Part shown: positions 7,514-15,326 of the stretch, piece after piece
Layout: each line of letters starts with the position of its first letter
Numbering within the stretch: position 1 is the stretch's first letter
Assembly (NCBI RefSeq): GCF_017310015.1
Contig: NZ_CP022297.1
Coordinates: 930,001 to 994,000, forward strand
Direction: 5' to 3'
Length of the DNA: 64,000 nt
DNA from: Marinobacterium iners
GTDB taxonomy: Bacteria > Pseudomonadota > Gammaproteobacteria > Pseudomonadales > Balneatricaceae
Made by a program: the position numbers and the translations under genes
The notes under the pieces: model-generated
Seen by the model: the letters and a program-made list of their open reading frames with translations, nothing else
The model's database searches: none
What the model was told of the DNA's origin: nothing

Positions 7514-9268
7514 ATGTCCCCCTTGATCCTGAAGTTTTTGCCGTTTCTGCGCTGGCGTGGCCAAATTACACCGGACAGCTTAAAGGCCGACTTCATGGCT
7601 GGCCTGACCGGGCTGGTGCTGGTGCTGCCGCAGGCGGTGGCCTATGCCTTCATTGCCGGGCTGCCGCCTGAGTATGGCATCTATACGGCTATTGTCTCTT
7701 GCTCCGTTGCCGTGTTGTTCGGTTCATCCTGGCATCTCGTCTCGGGTCCGACGGCCGCACTCGCAATTGTTGTGATGAGCGTGATCAATGGGTTGGGCAG
7801 CCACACGCCTGAGCAGTACATCGCACTGATGATCAGTCTGACCCTGCTGACGGGGGTGATTCAGTTGGCACTGGGTGTATTCAGGCTTGGTACGCTGGTC
7901 AATTTCATATCACATACGGTGGTGATCGGTTTTACTGCTGGGGCGGCGGTTCTGATTGCCGCCAGTCAGCTCAAGCACCTGTTGGGGGTAGAGCTTGGTT
8001 CAGGGCTATCTCTTTGGCAAACCATTGAACAACTTTGGGCGCACTGGGAGTCGGTCAACCTGGTCGCGGTGCAGGCCGGGGTGATTACCATACTTGTTGC
8101 GGTAGTGGTTCGCAGCATCAATCGCCGTTTACCTTATTTGTTGCTCGGCATGGCCGCTGGCAGTCTGGCCTGCTTTCTGCTGGACAGTGATGGCAGCAGG
8201 GTGGGGTATGTGGGGGCATTGCCGGGGCAGCTACCGGTACCATCGCTGCCCGAGTTTTCCTTTGCCAGCCTAAAATCACTGGCTTCGGGGGCGCTGGCGG
8301 TAGCTTTGCTTGGGTTGATCGAAGCGGTGTCGATCGCTCGTGCGATAGCGGTGCGTTCTCAGCAGCATATTCACGGCAATCAGGAGTTGATCGGGCAGGG
8401 GATGTCGAATCTGGTAGGCAGTTTCTTCAGTTGCTTTGCCAGCACCGGCTCTTTCACCCGCTCCGGTGCCAACTACGATGCAGGAGCGCGTACGCCATTG
8501 GCAACTGTCTTTGCCTCAGTAATGCTGGCACTGGTTGTGGTGATGGCCCCGGCGATTACCGAGCGTCTGCCACTGTCGGTCATGGCGGGTTCCATTCTGC
8601 TGATTTCCTGGAATCTGATCGATTTTGGCAGTATCCGTCATATTCTCTCCAGCAGCCGCTCCGAAGCGGCGATCCTGCTGGTGACTCTGTTTTCTACCTT
8701 GTTGGTTGAGCTGGAATTCGCCATCTATATTGGTGTGCTGCTGTCGCTGGCGATCTACCTGCGGCGCACGTCTCAGCCACGGATCGTGCGTGTAGCTCCA
8801 TTGCAGCAAAGTGAGCGTCGGCATATGCGCAATATTCAGCGCTACAATCTTGAAGAGTGCCCACAGCTTAAGATCATCCGGGTGGATGGATCGCTGTTTT
8901 TTGGTGCGGTGGACCATGTGCAGCAGCAGATTCGGCAGTTGACGGCTCCAGGCAGTGGAGTGCGCCATATCTTGCTGGTGGGTAAGGGAATCAACTTCAT
9001 TGATGTGGCCGGTGTCGAGATGCTGCATCAGGAGATCAACCGGCTGGAGCGGTTGGGTGGAAAACTGATGATCTGCTCACTGAAGGGCACGGTAATGGAT
9101 GAGCTGGAGCGCACAGGGGCACTGAAGTCGTTGGGCGACGATCATTTCTATGAAACGCCCAAAACGGCGCTGGCCGATCTGATCCCAATGTTGGACCGGG
9201 ATCGCTGTGACAGTTGTACGGTACGTATTTTCTCAGACTGCCCACCACCGCCACCCGAAAAGGTGTGA
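7514..9268 (+). CDS. SulP-family anion transporter with STAS domain
   Basis: This 584-aa membrane protein is in the SLC26/SulP family (sulfate, bicarbonate, dicarboxylate or other anions). The N-terminal SulP signature is present (DFMAGLTGLVLVLPQAVAYAFIAGLPPEYGIYTAI), with roughly 10-12 hydrophobic segments up to residue ~420. A cytoplasmic STAS domain follows (about 440-560, with GINFIDVAGVEMLHQEINRL). The tail CDSCTVRIFSDCPPPPPEKV holds three cysteines. It is monocistronic: a terminator lies upstream and a convergent gene starts 35 bp downstream. The substrate cannot be called. Confidence 0.9.
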   Translation: MSPLILKFLPFLRWRGQITPDSLKADFMAGLTGLVLVLPQAVAYAFIAGLPPEYGIYTAIVSCSVAVLFGSSWHLVSGPTAALAIVVMSVINGLGSHTPEQYIALMISLTLLTGVIQLALGVFRLGTLVNFISHTVVIGFTAGAAVLIAASQLKHLLGVELGSGLSLWQTIEQLWAHWESVNLVAVQAGVITILVAVVVRSINRRLPYLLLGMAAGSLACFLLDSDGSRVGYVGALPGQLPVPSLPEFSFASLKSLASGALAVALLGLIEAVSIARAIAVRSQQHIHGNQELIGQGMSNLVGSFFSCFASTGSFTRSGANYDAGARTPLATVFASVMLALVVVMAPAITERLPLSVMAGSILLISWNLIDFGSIRHILSSSRSEAAILLVTLFSTLLVELEFAIYIGVLLSLAIYLRRTSQPRIVRVAPLQQSERRHMRNIQRYNLEECPQLKIIRVDGSLFFGAVDHVQQQIRQLTAPGSGVRHILLVGKGINFIDVAGVEMLHQEINRLERLGGKLMICSLKGTVMDELERTGALKSLGDDHFYETPKTALADLIPMLDRDRCDSCTVRIFSDCPPPPPEKV

Positions 9269-9303
9269 GCGAGGCGGGCGTTGCTGCTTGTCAGTACTGT
9301 GAC

Positions 9304-10164
9304 TCAGTGCTGAAGGAAGTCCAGCACCATGCGGTTGAACTTGTCGGCATGTTCCCATTGAGCCCAGTGACCACACTGGTTGAAAATATGCAGCTCGGAG
9401 TTGGGAATGCCGGCAATCAGGCGCAGGCCCGTGTCCATCGGTACAAAGCGATCGTTGCGGCCCCAGATGACCAATGTTTGCTGCTTGATTTCGGGTAGGC
9501 GCGGGCTGAAGTCCGGGAACTGTTTCGGGTTGGCTTCAAGACTCTTGACGAAGTTTTCCAGATGGTCGCGGCGCTTGAGCATGTTGTCCAGACGGGCTTG
9601 GAACAGCTCTTCGGTCAGGTCGCCGGTGTCAAACACAAACACCGACATCATCTTCTTCAGGTTCTCGATGGTCGGGTCACGGTATAGACCCTGCAGCAGC
9701 TTGATCCCCTCTGCCGGCATTGGTGTGAACAGGCTGGCACCACCGGTGCCACCGCCCATCAGGACCAGCTTGCCCACACGCTCGGGATTTTCCAGGGTAA
9801 AGGCCACGGCGCTGTGGCCCCCCATGGAGTTACCGAGGATATGGATTTTGTCCAGCCCCAGTGCATCGACGACTTCTTTAAGGGCACGGGCGTTCAAATC
9901 GGAACGTGAGCTGGTGCAGACGATGGAGTCACTTTTGCTCCAGCCGGGGCAGTCGAGCAGAATGACACGGTAACCGGCGTTGACCAGCGGTTCAATATTA
10001 CGGTTGAAGTTGGCCCAACCGCTGGCACCGGGGCCGGAGCCGTGCAGCATGACTACCGTTTCGCTGCCTTCGCCGCAGTCGTTGTAGTGCAGCTTGAGCG
10101 GCTGGCCATCCAGAGTAATGTCGATGAAGTGGCTGCTGTCGGCTTCAGTGATGTTGATGCTCAT
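9304..10164 (-). CDS. mhpC: 2-hydroxy-6-oxonona-2,4-dienedioate hydrolase (meta-cleavage product hydrolase)
   Basis: This alpha/beta hydrolase of 286 aa splits the C-C bond of the ring-fission product made by MhpB, giving 2-hydroxypenta-2,4-dienoate plus succinate (or fumarate). It is very close to E. coli MhpC: HGSGPGASGWANFNRNIEPL, GNSMGGHS and NDRFVPMD are nearly word for word. The catalytic triad reads Ser113 (GNSMGG), Asp238 and His266 (CGHWAQWEH). The start follows GGAG with 6-nt spacing. It is the last gene of the leftward operon mhpB - monooxygenase - reductase - mhpC and converges on the SulP gene. Confidence 0.95.
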   Translation of the reverse strand: MSINITEADSSHFIDITLDGQPLKLHYNDCGEGSETVVMLHGSGPGASGWANFNRNIEPLVNAGYRVILLDCPGWSKSDSIVCTSSRSDLNARALKEVVDALGLDKIHILGNSMGGHSAVAFTLENPERVGKLVLMGGGTGGASLFTPMPAEGIKLLQGLYRDPTIENLKKMMSVFVFDTGDLTEELFQARLDNMLKRRDHLENFVKSLEANPKQFPDFSPRLPEIKQQTLVIWGRNDRFVPMDTGLRLIAGIPNSELHIFNQCGHWAQWEHADKFNRMVLDFLQH

Positions 10165-10233
10165 TTAATTCTCCAGTCTCTTAAAGCAGTACACCCCGGC
10201 ATGGGCCAGGGTGAGTGTAAAACGAGGTCCGTG

Positions 10234-10785
10234 TTACTGCGGAATCTGCCGGAAGCCGCCGTTGAGGTAGATCAGCGCTTCGCCATCTTCGCGCTCGCGC
10301 ATCCCAAGCACCTCACACAGGAAGGCATGATGGGTGCTTTCGTCAAATACCTTGACCACGCGGCAATCAAAATTGGCCAGTGCACTCTGCAGTGTTGGTG
10401 CGCCAGTAGCCAGTGTATCCCATTGGCCATATTCAAAGCGGGCTTCACCCTGTACGTCCTTGATCATGCCGGCGAAGGCCTTGGCAACGTCTTCCTGCTC
10501 ACCAGCCAAGACGTTGACGCAGAGGGCACCGGTTTTCAGGATCAGTTCGCTGGCATAAACGCCCTTGTTGACGAAGACAACCAGGCGAGGAGGGTCGGCG
10601 GTTACTGAGCAGACCGCCGTAGCAGTCAAACCGGCGCGTGCCTTGTCGTCACCGCTGGTAATGGTACTTACGCCCATGGCGAAGTGTCGCATGCCCCGGC
10701 AGTGTTCTTCGGCGCTGACCATCGGTTTCTCATTCAGCTCGGTGTTGGGTGTCCAGTCGAGCAACTGGTTGATGTGCTGATTCAT
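10234..10785 (-). CDS. Flavin reductase component of a two-component monooxygenase (HsaB/HpaC-like)
   Basis: This 183-aa FMN/FAD:NAD(P)H reductase has the flavin reductase-like split-barrel fold. The segments MRHFAMGVSTITSG, GLTATAVCSVTADPPRLVVFVN and SHHAFLCEV-like STHHAFLCEVLGM fit the HpaC/HsaB family. It should supply reduced flavin to the oxygenase encoded just upstream in the operon. A perfect GC-rich hairpin lies in the 57-bp gap between the two. The length is normal. It occupies the place in the mhp operon where the classical pathway has the single flavoprotein MhpA. Confidence 0.88.
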   Translation of the reverse strand: MNQHINQLLDWTPNTELNEKPMVSAEEHCRGMRHFAMGVSTITSGDDKARAGLTATAVCSVTADPPRLVVFVNKGVYASELILKTGALCVNVLAGEQEDVAKAFAGMIKDVQGEARFEYGQWDTLATGAPTLQSALANFDCRVVKVFDESTHHAFLCEVLGMREREDGEALIYLNGGFRQIPQ

Positions 10786-10812
10786 GGCGCTATCTCTTGT
10801 TATGGATCAGAA

Positions 10813-10835
10813 GCCCCCGGCTTTCTGCCGGGGGC
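10813..10835 (-). other. Intercistronic GC hairpin between oxygenase and reductase genes
   Basis: GCCCCCGGC (10813-10821) pairs perfectly with GCCGGGGGC (10827-10835) around a 5-nt loop. No T-tract follows on the transcribed strand, so a full terminator is unlikely. It may protect the upstream mRNA or lower reductase expression relative to oxygenase; that role is inference. Confidence 0.6.
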
Positions 10836-10842
10836 AACAGCA

Positions 10843-12039
10843 TCAGGCCTTGACGCCAAACGGGTTGGGCTGGGGTAGCGGGTTGCCCAGCAGCTGACCG
10901 CCGAGCAGGTCACCGATGTTGTCCTGGTTCTGGGTGATATGGTTGGCACCCACCAGGATGTCGCGCATCTGACGCTGCATCGGATTGTTGAGCCAGACAC
11001 CGCGGGTGGATGTCTTTTTGAAGATCATATGTGCCGCATCGAAGCAGTCACCACCGGTAAACTGGTTGGTAGCGAAGTGGCGTACACGCACATCGGTCGG
11101 CACCAGTTCGCCACGGGAAGCGTAGCTCCAGGCCTCATCGGTGTTGGAAAGCACGCGGGCTTCGGCCGCCGTGATCTTGGCGAAGGCTTCGCCCAGTTTG
11201 CCCTTGATGAACGGATCGTTGACCGCAGCTCCCACTGCCTGATTGAGGTTCTGGCGCGGCACCATATGTTCCACATACAGATCGACCATGCCACGGGCCA
11301 TGCCGATGATGACGGACGATACGGCTGCGTAGAACACGAAGAAGAAGGGGACCTTATACAGGTTTTCCACATGGCCGTGGGATTCCTGGTCGTAGGCGCC
11401 GATCACGTGGCTGCGGTAAGCTGGTACGAAAACGTCCTTGATCACCAGCTTTTTGCTGCCAGTGCCGGCCAGCCCGACCACGTGCCAGTCATCAACGATC
11501 TCTTCGATCTGTTCGCGCTGGATCCAGAAGGAGCGGAATACCATCTCGCCGTTCTCCTGTACCCGACCACCTACAAAAGCACCACCTTCGGCATGGTCGC
11601 AGCCGCTGGAAGTCAGCCACTCGCCGTTCAGGCGATAACCGCCTTCAACCGCATCCACAGTACCAAACGGTGCGTAGGAAGAGGAAACCAGGCGCGTATT
11701 GTCATCGCTCCACAGTTCGTCGCCCACCTGCTCAGGCAACAAACCTACCTCAAAGGGGTGGACACCCAGCACCATCACGTTCCAGGCGCTGGACGGGCAG
11801 CCGCGCGCCAGTTCGATCAGAACGCGGTTAAGCGTGTTGGGGTTCATTTCATAGCCGCCCCAGCGCTTGGGCTGCAGAATTTTGAAGAATCCGGCTTCCT
11901 GGAATGCCTGAATGGTTTCTTTCGGGACCATGCGGGCCTGCTCACAGGCATCGGCACGTTCGCGCAGCATGGGGATCATGTCGCGGGCGCGTTGTACGAT
12001 CTCTTCTTCGGTCGGAATCTGGGTGACGATAGCGTTCAT
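10843..12039 (-). CDS. Flavin-dependent monooxygenase, oxygenase component (HsaA/acyl-CoA dehydrogenase fold)
   Basis: This is a 398-aa group D flavin monooxygenase of the acyl-CoA-dehydrogenase fold, related to HsaA and to the C2 component of 4-hydroxyphenylacetate hydroxylase. It would use reduced flavin from the neighbouring reductase to ortho-hydroxylate a phenol. Visible family segments are QEAGFFKILQPKRWGGYEM, ARGCPSSAWNVMVLGVHPFE, and the C-terminal HMIFKKTSTRGVWLNNPMQR. The acyl-CoA dehydrogenase catalytic Glu motif is absent. Because it lies between mhpB and the reductase, under the mhp regulator, I infer it makes 2,3-dihydroxyphenylpropionate from a hydroxyphenylpropionate in place of MhpA. 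Confidence 0.85.
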   Translation of the reverse strand: MNAIVTQIPTEEEIVQRARDMIPMLRERADACEQARMVPKETIQAFQEAGFFKILQPKRWGGYEMNPNTLNRVLIELARGCPSSAWNVMVLGVHPFEVGLLPEQVGDELWSDDNTRLVSSSYAPFGTVDAVEGGYRLNGEWLTSSGCDHAEGGAFVGGRVQENGEMVFRSFWIQREQIEEIVDDWHVVGLAGTGSKKLVIKDVFVPAYRSHVIGAYDQESHGHVENLYKVPFFFVFYAAVSSVIIGMARGMVDLYVEHMVPRQNLNQAVGAAVNDPFIKGKLGEAFAKITAAEARVLSNTDEAWSYASRGELVPTDVRVRHFATNQFTGGDCFDAAHMIFKKTSTRGVWLNNPMQRQMRDILVGANHITQNQDNIGDLLGGQLLGNPLPQPNPFGVKA

Positions 12040-12085
12040 ATCGGTCTCTCCTGAAAATATATTTTATTGTTCAGCTGTGGTCAGC

Positions 12086-13024
12086 TCAGGCGGGAGTGGC
12101 GCTGACCACGCCGTAGCCCGCAATCCATTCATTGATCGGTCGGTAGTAGTCCTTGCGTGCCTGGTAAGGGCCTACAGCGGCAAGTGCTGCAAAGGCGGCT
12201 ACCCAAGTGCGAACTTCGTGTGTTGAGCGCCCTGCCTCTGCCGAGATCTGCTGGATATCGAACTCATCCACCTGATCCAGCTCACCGCTGAGCAGGAGTT
12301 CGATGAACGCTTCATCCCAGGCCGCATTCAGCGGAGTCTGCTGACACAGCTCGGAGCCGTAGATCTTGCCGGCAGCAATGGTGCGTGCCTCACGGGCAGC
12401 GCGGGCTTCTGGTGTCGGGTTGCGGCCACAGATCAAGAACTCCTGAACCTCGGCAGGGGACTCGGCAAGAAGAGGAACAGGCGGTTCATGCGACAGGCCG
12501 CCAGTGCCCAGAATCAGGACGCGCTTGTTCAGCCCGGCAAGGAATTGGCCAACGGCTTCACCCAGTTTGCGAATGCGACGATAGGGCACAAAGGGTGGTG
12601 CCACCGAGTTGATGATGATCGGAATCACCGGGTAGCGGGTCAGGCTGCCGGTCATCTCTTCCAGGGTCTGGGTGCAGCCGTGATCCACCTGCAGGCGATG
12701 GGACAGAGAAATATCCAGATCATTGTCCATAAGGTGTTTGGTCAGCTCCAGAGCCAGTTCGGCATCCACCGACAACGTGCCTGGCAGGGTGGAGTAGTCA
12801 CCGACCGATTCGGCTGCAGTAGCCACTACGAAGGGAGGCATCAGGTCGTAGAACAGACCGTTGTAGTGATCAGGGGCGAAAATCAGTATCAGCTCGGGAT
12901 CGAAGGCTTCCACTTCTGTCCGGGCTTTAGTCAGGACTGCATCCACTTCAGCCACAACATCAGCACCGGGGTCGTTGCGACCGCGCAGTGGAGTATGCGA
13001 CAGGCATTTAAGCATGATACTCAT
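12086..13024 (-). CDS. mhpB: 2,3-dihydroxyphenylpropionate/2,3-dihydroxycinnamate 1,2-dioxygenase
   Basis: This class III (LigB-type) extradiol dioxygenase of 312 aa opens the ring of 2,3-dihydroxyphenylpropionate next to the side chain using Fe(II). It matches E. coli MhpB closely (LIFAPDHYNGLFYDLMPPF, GTGGLSHEPPVP, STHEVRTWVAAFAA, YYRPINEWIAGYG). The two acid/base histidines, His115 (QVDHG) and His179 (GGLSH), fall at the same residue numbers as in E. coli. The Shine-Dalgarno AGGAAGAG precedes the ATG. It is the first gene of the leftward operon, about 185 nt after the predicted start point. Confidence 0.96.
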   Translation of the reverse strand: MSIMLKCLSHTPLRGRNDPGADVVAEVDAVLTKARTEVEAFDPELILIFAPDHYNGLFYDLMPPFVVATAAESVGDYSTLPGTLSVDAELALELTKHLMDNDLDISLSHRLQVDHGCTQTLEEMTGSLTRYPVIPIIINSVAPPFVPYRRIRKLGEAVGQFLAGLNKRVLILGTGGLSHEPPVPLLAESPAEVQEFLICGRNPTPEARAAREARTIAAGKIYGSELCQQTPLNAAWDEAFIELLLSGELDQVDEFDIQQISAEAGRSTHEVRTWVAAFAALAAVGPYQARKDYYRPINEWIAGYGVVSATPA

Positions 13025-13216
13025 AATCTCTTCCTGTTTTTGTTATCGGATGCAGATATTTAATAGTCTGTCCGGTATTGAAAGAAATGAAACCGAAACA
13101 AAGTCGGTCTGCATTTAAAGCTATGTGAATAACAGGCAGGGTAATAAGACTAAAGTGGCATGTTAATATTTGAATACAAACGGCCGAGCCGATTTACCCG
13201 CTGTGTTGAAATGGAT

Positions 13217-13276
13217 TTTGTACAGGGAGGGAGGCAACATCAAGCGAAAACACACCCTATGTGCACATAGTGAACA
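13217..13276 (-). promoter_or_regulatory. MhpR-activated promoter and operator of the mhpB operon
   Basis: TGTGCACATAGTGAACA (13260-13276) resembles the E. coli MhpR box as I recall it (TGTGCACCAGGTGCACC on this strand). It is nearly the same as the second site at 14125. On the minus strand a -10-like TACAAA lies at 13217-13222, with a poor -35 (TTGATG, 15-bp spacer), as expected for an activated promoter. The predicted start near 13210 places the operator centre at about -58, the position reported for E. coli. An overlapping 14-bp perfect palindrome (13257-13270) is also visible. Confidence 0.65.
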
Positions 13277-13291
13277 TAGGTGTGGACAAGA

Positions 13292-14107
13292 TTAATCAAT
13301 GACGGGGTTCAAGCGGGCTTCTATTCGACCGATCACGGACTGCATCGCTTCAAGGTATCGACGGGCTGCTTCTTCAATGGTCATGGCGTCAGCTATATAG
13401 ACCAGGTTCAGGCAGCCCAATACACGATCATCATGGCGGATAGGTAGTGCAATCGCGGCAATGCGACCCTCTTCACCCCAGTCCCGGTAGTTTGAGCCGT
13501 AGCCATCCTGGCGTGTCTTGCGCACCAGTTTGTCGATGTAATTCTGATCCTGCGCCAGGCCACTCTGGCTGTCGTTGCGATTGGCCAGCAGCTGCAGAAT
13601 ATGTTGACGTTCCTGCTCAGGGCAGTTGGCAATGTAGGCACGACCTGCTGCAGTCAGCAACATGGGCAGTCGGCGACCTACCATAGAGCGGTGGAAAGAC
13701 AGTCGGCTGAAGCGGTGGGTGGTTTCACGAATTACCATCGCATCCACATCCAGTGTTGAGATATCCGTTGGCCAGACAACCTGCTGCATCAGCTCGCCCA
13801 AGAGGGGAGCAGCACATTGGGACACCCACTGTTCGTCCCTGAAACCCTCGCTCAGCTCACGCACCTTGAGTGTCAGCAGATAACTGTCATCCGATTCGCT
13901 GCGGCGCACGTATCCTTCATGCTGCAGAGTTTCAAGCAGCCGCCTCACTGTGGTGCGATGCAACCCGGTCTGTTGTGCCAGCTCGGTGATACGAGCACCG
14001 CCATCACAGCGGTTGAGACAATTGAGCAACTGCAGGCCGCGAATCAGGCCCTGAACCCGTTTGTATTCCCCGCGGGCAGGCTCGTTCTGTTGCTCGGTCA
14101 TGCTCAT
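13292..14107 (-). CDS. mhpR: IclR-family activator of phenylpropionate catabolism
   Basis: This 271-aa regulator closely follows E. coli MhpR: a winged helix (residues ~20-75, HRTTVRRLLETLQHEGYVRR) and an IclR effector domain (STLDVDAMVIRETTHRFSRLSFHRSMVGRRLP). MhpR activates mhp genes with 3-hydroxyphenylpropionate or its catechol. I start it at 14107 because an AGGAG sits there with good spacing, rather than at an ATG 11 codons upstream. It lies between the two catabolic operons and is transcribed leftward. One operator lies 18-34 bp upstream of its ATG, so autoregulation is likely. Confidence 0.94.
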   Translation of the reverse strand: MSMTEQQNEPARGEYKRVQGLIRGLQLLNCLNRCDGGARITELAQQTGLHRTTVRRLLETLQHEGYVRRSESDDSYLLTLKVRELSEGFRDEQWVSQCAAPLLGELMQQVVWPTDISTLDVDAMVIRETTHRFSRLSFHRSMVGRRLPMLLTAAGRAYIANCPEQERQHILQLLANRNDSQSGLAQDQNYIDKLVRKTRQDGYGSNYRDWGEEGRIAAIALPIRHDDRVLGCLNLVYIADAMTIEEAARRYLEAMQSVIGRIEARLNPVID

Positions 14108-14124
14108 ATCTCCTGTTGATACGT

Positions 14125-14141
14125 TGTGCACATAGTGCACC
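14125..14141. promoter_or_regulatory. MhpR-like operator upstream of mhpD and mhpR
   Basis: TGTGCACATAGTGCACC is a two-half-site GTGCAC repeat matching the E. coli MhpR box at both half-sites and the flanking bases. Its centre (14133) is about 61 bp upstream of the predicted mhpD start point and just upstream of the mhpR ATG, so one site may serve both directions. Confidence 0.7.
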
Positions 14142-14157
14142 TTGGGTGCGATTTATG

Positions 14158-14220
14158 TTGCTGCGTTGGAACAGCAGTTTCTATACTCCGTTGCATAATA
14201 AAAATATGCAATAACGGAGT
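14158..14220 (+). promoter_or_regulatory. Predicted mhpD-F-E promoter overlapped by an inverted repeat
   Basis: TTGCTG (14158-14163), an 18-bp spacer and TATACT (14182-14187) form a plausible promoter with a start near 14194. An imperfect inverted repeat overlaps the -10 and start point: ACTCCGTTGCATA (14185-14197) faces TATGCAATAACGGAGT (14205-14220), with a perfect core TTGCATA-7 bp-TATGCAA. This placement suits a repressor site different from MhpR. The binding factor is unknown. Confidence 0.5.
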
Positions 14221-14505
14221 CCACGGTGTTAATAACCAGCTTGCTCAACTGTGTTCAGCATTTATATACGTCGGCAAAAGATATTATTGTTGATCTGTAT
14301 ATATCAAAAAACTGTGAACAGTATATCAATCAAGCTGCCGTTTCAGGTATGGCCCCGGATATAAATATGCTGCTGCCTGCTCAGTTTTGCTGTTTTTCAT
14401 ATCTCACAGCCACTATCGCTGGTATCCCGTCTGGTCTTTCCGAAAGTTTGCCCCCGGATATCAACTCATCGCCCACCTGTGGTGTCATTCAGGGTTACAG
14501 TTTCA
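14188..14505 (+). other. Long mhpD leader with a doubtful small ORF
   Basis: About 310 nt separate the predicted transcription start from the mhpD ATG. The leader holds a 96-codon frame from a GTG at 14226 to 14516, with GGAG 7 nt upstream, which overlaps the mhpD start by 11 nt. Its protein (MLITSLLNCVQHLYTSAKD...) resembles nothing I know and may be chance. If translated it could couple to mhpD, whose own Shine-Dalgarno is weak. Confidence 0.25.
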
Positions 14506-15297
14506 ATGACAGATGAACAACAGTTACAGACACTGGCCTTGCGTCTGCGAGCAGCAGAGCAAGAGGGCAGTGTGACCTCTCCGATTCGTGAGCAGCTGCA
14601 GTCTCAGGATGCCGCATCGGCTTATCGTATTCAGCAGATCAATACCGAGCATGCCGTGTCGCAGGGGCGGCGCATCGTAGGGCGCAAGATCGGTCTCACC
14701 AACCCGCGAGTACAGGTTCAGCTGGGGGTGGATCAACCGGATTTCGGCACCCTGTTTGCCGATATGAGCTACGGCGACAACGACTTGATTCCTTGCGACC
14801 GCGTGATGCAGCCGAAGATCGAAGCCGAAATCGCTTTCATCATGGAGCGTGACCTGCCACAGCAGGACTGTACTCACGCCGAGTTGATCCAGGCAATTGG
14901 TTGGGTATTGCCGGCGCTGGAAATAGTCGGCAGCCGCGTTGCCGACTGGGATATCCGCTTCGTGGATACGGTAGCCGACAATGCATCCAGTGGCTGTTTT
15001 GTGCTGGGGACTCCGGCCCGTCGCATTGATGATGTCGATCTGCGCGGGGCTCGCATGCGGATGACCCGCAACGGTGAAGTGGCATCAGAAGGCAGTGGGG
15101 CCGAATGCCTGGGCAATCCGCTTAACGCCGCGCTTTGGCTGGCACGTACCATGAGTCAAATGGGTACGCCGCTGCGTGCCGGCGATCTGGTATTGACAGG
15201 TGCACTTGGGCCGATGGTGGCCTGTGCTCCTGGCGATCAGTTTGAAACCGAAATCAGTGGCATTGGCCAGGTGGCCGTCACCTTTGCACAGGCCTGA
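14506..15297 (+). CDS. mhpD: 2-keto-4-pentenoate hydratase
   Basis: This 263-aa hydratase adds water to 2-hydroxypenta-2,4-dienoate to give 4-hydroxy-2-oxovalerate. Blocks shared with E. coli MhpD include GRKIGLTNPRVQVQLGVDQP, DFGTLFADMSYGDN, WVLPALEIVGSRVADWDI and LTGALGPMV. Alignment with MhpD favours the ATG at 14506 (MTDEQQLQ) over one nine codons upstream; neither has a strong Shine-Dalgarno. It heads the rightward operon mhpD-mhpF-mhpE-dctP. It serves both the phenylpropionate and, probably, the catechol meta-cleavage route that ends the auxin pathway in this window. Confidence 0.95.
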   Translation: MTDEQQLQTLALRLRAAEQEGSVTSPIREQLQSQDAASAYRIQQINTEHAVSQGRRIVGRKIGLTNPRVQVQLGVDQPDFGTLFADMSYGDNDLIPCDRVMQPKIEAEIAFIMERDLPQQDCTHAELIQAIGWVLPALEIVGSRVADWDIRFVDTVADNASSGCFVLGTPARRIDDVDLRGARMRMTRNGEVASEGSGAECLGNPLNAALWLARTMSQMGTPLRAGDLVLTGALGPMVACAPGDQFETEISGIGQVAVTFAQA

Positions 15298-15326
15298 GCC
15301 AGTTCTCGGGTGTCTTGGGAGTCAGA

